Below, in pieces: positions 59,424-64,000 of a stretch of DNA of 64,000 nt. Source of the stretch: Rhodamnia argentea (Eukaryota > Streptophyta > Magnoliopsida > Myrtales > Myrtaceae); NCBI RefSeq assembly GCF_020921035.1, contig NC_063156.1:26832283-26896282 (forward strand), in the 5' to 3' direction. The notes beneath the pieces were generated by a model, which saw nothing but the letters and a program-made list of their open reading frames with translations, was not told where the DNA came from and did not search any database. The first letter of the stretch is position 1. Every line of letters begins with the position of its first letter. Made by a program: the position numbers and the translations under genes.

Positions 59424-60554
59424 ATGGTGATTTCAACTGCACAAGTGGAGAGTATGACATCTTTGAACAGTGATCTTTTCTATGACATACTGAGGCGCCT
59501 CGATGGTCCAACCTTAGCTAGTGCGGCATGTGCTTGTGCCGCATTTTGTTCTATCTCGAGAGAAGAGAGATTATGGGAAGATGTATGTTCATCCTTGTGG
59601 CCTTCAACCAATAGGGAGGATGTCAAAAGCTTGATATCATCCATTGGAGGGTTCAAGAAGTTCTATGCGGATTGTTTCCCCCTCATTGTAAATAAAGAAG
59701 TCACTGAGTATCAGCGGAATGAATATCTCGAGGACTCTGAAGAATGGACCGAGGCTGAATACTATGGGGATATAGATGAATCTGAGAGTATAGCAGCCTC
59801 AGATTTTGTTTCTCTAGTGGATATCAGGTATAAAGACCGACCAGTATGCTCGAAAGTGCTGTGGGGAATTCCTAATGCGAATGGTTTCAATGGATGGTTC
59901 TACAATTGTCCATTCCGGGTCGATCTTCTCGCCTATTCGTCATCTAGAGACAATGATTTTGATGGAGTGGCTCTTTCGGTTTCTGATGGTCTACCCCCAG
60001 TTACATCCATGGAGAGAGAGAGGAAAGATGGAAACCTATGGCGAGAACTTCGTGATGGACTCCGGCTCAGTTGGATCATCGTCAACAGAAAAGCTAAGCA
60101 AGCTGCTAATCTTGCGAGTTGGAGCCCACTTGGCGGGCAAAGGCACTGGCCGACGGACAAGGATTTCGTGATTCGCTTTGGATCAGTCCTTCCCGCAAAG
60201 GATATTCTTCCCTGTCAGGTGGTTGAGTGCATCCTGATTATGAAGTTCAGGATGACTCGTATGGAAGGAGAAGGCGTCCACACAACACTTAAATTGACCG
60301 AGCTGAGCATGCAGCTGGAGGACATGGAAGGCGCTTATGTCAATGGAAGAAACAGTTTGCTTATTCTGAAGGAAGCACTGAGCTGTCGTCGAAGCAAAAA
60401 TTACAGCGAAGTTCTTGAGTCGTGTCACCTGTACTCGAAAGTGCAGAGCGAGTTGAAAGAGGAGAAGATGAGAAATGAGAACAGGTTAGATAGGCTTTGT
60501 ATCTTGAGCGGCATCACCGTGTTCGCTACATTCTGGTACTACTATGTCTTGTGA
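59424..60554 (+). CDS. F-box protein with C-terminal membrane anchor (At2g27310-like)
   Basis: Likely substrate receptor of an SCF ubiquitin ligase. Coding region in one exon, 376 residues from the ATG at 59424 (context GTTATGG); an in-frame ATG at 59373 probably lies within the 5' UTR intron. The F-box is at about residues 11-50 (LNSDLFYDILRRLDGPTLAS, then ERLWEDVCSSLWP). The middle contains conserved-looking blocks (WGIPNANGFNGWFYNCPFRV, LSWIIVNRKAKQAANLASW, WPTDKDFVIRFGSVL) without a named repeat. The C-terminus ends in a hydrophobic stretch, LCILSGITVFATFWYYYVL, a plausible tail anchor. From memory this resembles plant F-box proteins of the At2g27310 group; the substrate is unknown. Confidence 0.9.
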   Translation: MVISTAQVESMTSLNSDLFYDILRRLDGPTLASAACACAAFCSISREERLWEDVCSSLWPSTNREDVKSLISSIGGFKKFYADCFPLIVNKEVTEYQRNEYLEDSEEWTEAEYYGDIDESESIAASDFVSLVDIRYKDRPVCSKVLWGIPNANGFNGWFYNCPFRVDLLAYSSSRDNDFDGVALSVSDGLPPVTSMERERKDGNLWRELRDGLRLSWIIVNRKAKQAANLASWSPLGGQRHWPTDKDFVIRFGSVLPAKDILPCQVVECILIMKFRMTRMEGEGVHTTLKLTELSMQLEDMEGAYVNGRNSLLILKEALSCRRSKNYSEVLESCHLYSKVQSELKEEKMRNENRLDRLCILSGITVFATFWYYYVL

Positions 60555-61454
60555 AGCAAGAAGTCTGTGCGTTCTTTTTAGCAGATGCATCGAGACTCTT
60601 TAACAGACTTTCGAAATTTTGTGCGCTTCAAGCCTCTAACAACTCTGATACCGTGTTCGTACTAATGTAAGATCACACCCAAGTTTTGTACTCTTGGATT
60701 TTCAATCCAAATTTTCTACTTGGTACTTTATGTAATGTGAAAATTGAGTTCCCTCTCTAATGGGAGCTTTCCCTCGTCTGATCTGAGAACGTTAGCAAAG
60801 TAAGTACTTTTGTGGGCAAATGCATTGCTCATCAAATGAAGATGCTTGCTTGATGGTAGTCATGGAACGTGTTCTTGGCAACAATGTCTTTGTCTCTGTT
60901 CTTCTATGATTCTAACATCTTCTGTCCTGATTGTACTCTCTCTCTCTCTCTCTCACGCCATACTTCTTTTGTGGGTCGACCAAAGGGTACGTAAATATGT
61001 GAACTTTAGGACCTAATAGTGCCCAACCACATGAAGTGGCGAGTTGTTGGCTAATCTCTTTCGTGATCTCTACCCCGATCTAAGTAATAGCTTTAGGATT
61101 GGGGTTGGATGGGGGTGGTTGGCATGTCCGCTTCAATCTCGTGGGGAGATTAGTTGAGCTTTCGAAGTTGTGAATTAGGACCAAAAGAGTGTGGGACCAC
61201 TTCCTTTTATCTAAAATCAAACCTAATCATGGTTAAGAATGTCATTTAAAATCATCAAGACCCGTAGGTTCCACTCTCCAAGGCATGGGAACATTGCAGG
61301 CACTAGCCTAAGCGTTGTTTTCCCACGGTAGAAGATCAACAAAGAATGTCTTCACCACCCACCAAAAAAAGTTACTACATTAGAGAATTAAGTCTATGGC
61401 TTTGCTATATGAAAGTACATATAGATAATTCATTGCGGAGAGTCAACAACAGTT
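60555..61454. other. Intergenic region F-box gene to tRNA
   Basis: The F-box 3' UTR lies first. A short (CT)n microsatellite is at about 60938-60955. No gene is supported. Confidence 0.55.
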
Positions 61455-61459
61455 GCGGG

Positions 61460-61502
<43 letters not shown>

Positions 61503-61527
61503 GCGTGTTCGATCCACGCTCACCGCA
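61455..61527 (+). tRNA. tRNA-Phe (GAA)
   Basis: 73 nt, intronless. Acceptor GCGGGGA at the 5' end with TCACCGC-A at the 3' end (one G-A mismatch, as in plant tRNA-Phe known to me). D-arm TAGCTCAGTTGGGAGAGCG carries the A box. Anticodon GAA is at 61488-61490 in CTGAAGA, and the T-arm GTGTTCGATCCAC carries the B box. CCA is not encoded, and a run of Ts follows (CATTTTC), suitable for Pol III termination. Confidence 0.97.
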
Positions 61528-62272
61528 TTTTCATCCATTTATTTATTATTTTTCCTTTTTGTGGCTCCTCAGTTCATAATACGAAATTTACCTTCAAATT
61601 CGTAGCGTCTACTTGATAAATCTTTGCACTCGATATGTTCTTTTTCCCCCTTCTTAAAACAAATCCAAATACCCAAACTTTTTTGTATATGGACGGGTGC
61701 AAACCGCTCGGCACTTATGTATCCTGTAAGACTTCCCCTTGTTAGATCCCGTCTATCAAGATCGAATTGAGCGGAAGACTGCGATTTGAACACGAGATTC
61801 ACCTCGAGGAACCTCAGTCTTCGCTCGACCAGCTTCTTAATGGTTGAAGTCAAAATGCATCCGTCCCAAATCGAACTCGAGTTTCACGTTCAACACGATA
61901 TGTGCAAGAGGGTATTTCGTGCATCAATTATATGAACACGGACTAAAGACGTAGGAAAACAAGTAACTGGTAACCGAAATTTAGGATCTGGAATGGATGA
62001 ATTCTTTGGAAGAGGATGGCTGGTCAAATTTTAATGACATGAAAGAAGATGTGGATCATTACGATGCGTCCAAGAGGAAACATTTCTCTCGAACGGGACC
62101 ACGATGGAACGAGGAATCAGACAAAACCGACCAATACATAAATTTAAATCAAATGAAAAAGAAAGAAAAAGATTGAAATTTCTGAGAGCCCAATGTTAAG
62201 CTTTGACTGAGCACAGCTACTTCCATCGTTAACAAATTCGAGACTCCGCGAAAACAGTGAAGGCTGCCGAGA
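61528..62272. other. Intergenic region upstream of the DUF26 gene
   Basis: No gene or clear promoter element beyond generic AT-rich words is seen. Confidence 0.5.
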
Positions 62273-62686
62273 ATGGCGATTCCTCGGCTGAAACTGACCG
62301 CCGCCATCGTCGCCGCGTCGTCGTTGCTGCTCCTTCTCGGCGTCGCCCGGGGCGCGCCGGACACGACGGTGAGGCAGGTGCTGTGCAACAGCGAGGGCTA
62401 CACAGCCGGCGACCCCTTCGCCGCGAACGTGGCGTACGTCGTGGCGGACCTGGAGGCGGCGACGCCGGGCCGGGAGGGGTACGACTACGCCAACATCTCG
62501 CCCTACCCGAACGCGTTCGCGTACGGCCACGCCACGTGCGGACGGAACCTGACGGGCGCCGACTGCGGGACGTGCTTGGGAGCGGCGAAGAGGGCGATGC
62601 TGGGGACTTGCGCGAGCCGGATCGGGGCTCGGGCGGTGCTGGTAGACTGCGGGATGAGGTACGAGCAGTACCCTTTCAGCGATTGA
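62273..62686 (+). CDS. Secreted single-DUF26 protein (cysteine-rich repeat secretory / ginkbilobin-like)
   Basis: Single exon, 137 residues. A signal peptide covers about residues 1-27 (AAIVAASSLLLLLGVARG). A single DUF26 domain follows: CNSEGYTAGDPFAANVAYVV, then the diagnostic C-x8-C-x2-C as CGRNLTGADCGTC, then CASRIGARAVLVDCGMRYEQ. The one-domain architecture without kinase or transmembrane segment matches ginkbilobin-2-type proteins, some of which are mannose-binding and antifungal. Coding GC is very high compared with the flanks. The Asn in RNLTG is a possible glycosylation site. Confidence 0.9.
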   Translation: MAIPRLKLTAAIVAASSLLLLLGVARGAPDTTVRQVLCNSEGYTAGDPFAANVAYVVADLEAATPGREGYDYANISPYPNAFAYGHATCGRNLTGADCGTCLGAAKRAMLGTCASRIGARAVLVDCGMRYEQYPFSD

Positions 62687-63659
62687 ACTGGAAGCTTAGT
62701 ACTCACAACTGTTGTAGTCAACCAATAATAAAATCATGGATGAAGTGGGTGTTTGCCACGTGTATTTGCAGCTTTGTGTTCTTTTCCCCAGCTTCCCTTT
62801 GAGATCTGTATTACTAAAGCATGGGCATTTTTCATGAGAACTCAATTCGAAACTCGAAGCGAGTTGAAGTAAATTTTAGTTTTGATTGCATTGCCAAGTG
62901 TTAAAAACTGCTTTTAGCAATCCGTGATGATGATTTCACCGGACGAAGCAAAATTCAATATCCTGACCCGAATTGATAAAACTTTAAACGATAGCTTTCC
63001 ATGGTTGTAGGTGTCGCTTTTAGTTCTTTTTAAGCGCTTGTCCATACATAAATAACCGGTGTTCAGCTTTCGATATCGAGGTCAAGTGGGTATCCTGCTT
63101 TGACTAGGCTTTTGCTGAGTTTTGCACCCCTCAATTAAGCCCCACGTTCCCAATTCGTCTGAAAGCAGCATTTCACCCGCAAACAAAAGCAATGCAATAA
63201 CCCTGTGCAAATAAATAAGCCAGTTGGTCATTCAAAGTAGATATGAGTGATCTAATTCAAACTGGTGAATCTCTATAAGTTTGGACAACAAAGTAGCCAT
63301 CGGAACCAGCCAACAAAGGGCAAAATATTAAGTGCTCCGATATGGCAGGTTGGGCAGAAGGCGCAAAACCATCATGGAGAGCCCTAGCAACTGAAGCAAA
63401 ACAGAGAAACTCACAAGAACAAGTCACAACACGTTTCCGTATTCTCAGGCGAACACAAAGTAACTCTACACCATCTCTGCCTCAACACCAAAAGATTCAA
63501 CCATCTCTTCGGCTCAACAAGCTCCGTTAATTCATTTCTCTCCAAACTACAACTTACTTACATTATTGACTTTGAAAATTACCATCAGCAGCTGCGTGCT
63601 TCAGCAAAGATTGTCAACACAGGGAATGCAGGGAACAAAAAAGCCGGTGATGTAACCTC
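62687..63659. other. Intergenic, 3' flanks of two convergent genes
   Basis: The DUF26 gene 3' UTR is followed by AT-rich sequence without a supported gene. The segment just below 63660 is the presumed 3' UTR of the minus-strand gene ending there. Confidence 0.5.
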
Positions 63660-63779
63660 TCAGTACAACATTTCGTTCAAGCTGCCATCACCCATCTTCT
63701 CTACGTCTTCCTGCGACAGAAGGGTTTTCTTACTACCACTCCCAGCTTTATCATATGGTTGTGCCATTTTCCGAAGGAA
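63660..63779 (-). CDS. Last coding exon of an unrecognised gene (partial, continues beyond window)
   Basis: On the minus strand an acceptor TATTGCAG at 63787-63780 precedes an open exon of 39 codons plus TGA. It reads FLRKMAQPYDKAGSGSKKTL, then LSQEDVEKMGDGSLNEMLY. Uninterrupted, hydrophilic, regular codons and a clean acceptor make a genuine terminal exon likely. I do not recognise the protein and could not place the preceding exon within 63.8-64.0 kb. It could also be spurious. Confidence 0.5.
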   Translation of the reverse strand, partial: FLRKMAQPYDKAGSGSKKTLLSQEDVEKMGDGSLNEMLY

Positions 63780-63787
63780 CTGCAATA

Positions 63788-64000
63788 ACACATGAAGAAG
63801 ATACACTCAATCCGACGGCTCTGTCGAGTAGGATTAGGCATACTACACATTAAAACTTCTTTCCACCCATCTTTTACAGATTTCAATCCATTTAAAATCC
63901 TTTCATTATGGATCCTCCAAGTTCATGGTTGCAGGCAACAAGATAAATTAATGATCTATATCTGACACAACCAACAGCTTCCCCAGGGAATAAGCAAGAT
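63788..64000. other. Window edge, probable intron of the gene ending at 63660
   Basis: Nothing identifiable beyond the presumed intron of the minus-strand gene. Confidence 0.35.

Noticed and set aside
62257-62802. 181-codon plus-strand frame overlapping the DUF26 gene
   Set aside because: Arg/Gly-rich out-of-frame shadow of a GC-rich gene; the 62273 frame has the signal peptide and cysteine motif.

Overview
The window is nuclear DNA from a flowering plant, most likely a woody eudicot. The genes are AT-rich and split by GT-AG introns, the long intergenic stretches are full of small terminal-inverted-repeat elements, and the proteins are plant-specific (HUA2, isopentenyltransferase, chloroplast outer-envelope OEP7, cysteine-rich secretory protein). 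I cannot fix the species; a rosid such as a Myrtaceae tree would fit, but that is a guess. All exon models were built by hand from splice sites and reading-frame continuity.

Layout. Positions 1-7974 (+): 3' part of a HUA2-type gene. 10125-12419 (+): membrane-type glutathione peroxidase. 14165-18585 (-): CUE-domain protein with a long coiled coil. 21108-21659 (+): secreted eight-cysteine protein with a proline/histidine-rich insert. 21.7-29.4 kb: an accessory block dominated by foldback/MITE-like elements. 29455-30414 (-): adenylate isopentenyltransferase (IPT3-like). 30723-31986: a long-TIR element carrying fragments of two unrelated host genes. 35536-40327 (-): R3H-domain protein whose last intron hosts a Harbinger-like element. 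40.7-43.9 kb: nested small elements. 44203-45544 (+): gluconokinase. 46.2-47.0 kb: another MITE-like element. 48255-49574 (+): catalytically degenerate pepsin-like protein (basic 7S globulin/xylanase inhibitor type). 51525-54499 (+): SmD1. 55619-55810 (+): OEP7-like. 59424-60554 (+): F-box protein with a C-terminal membrane anchor and a likely long 5' UTR intron. 61455-61527 (+): tRNA-Phe(GAA). 62273-62686 (+): single-DUF26 secreted protein. 63660-63779 (-): last exon of an unrecognised gene.

The genes do not form a pathway; this is ordinary plant gene order. They cover RNA processing (HUA2, SmD1, R3H), redox defence (GPX), cytokinin synthesis (IPT), sugar-acid metabolism (gluconokinase), ubiquitin functions (CUE, F-box) and secreted, possibly defence-related proteins (7S-globulin-like, DUF26, eight-cysteine).

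The most unusual content is in the repeats. One element of about 1.26 kb with long inverted ends carries a LysM-receptor-like 5' fragment joined to a GH3-like fragment. One foldback family has two copies, one of them enlarged by internal sequence and the other with an 8-9 bp target duplication. A series of very short oligo(T)-GGTC insertions are flanked by repeats of 7-12 bp. GC-rich cores recur inside elements whose inverted ends differ.
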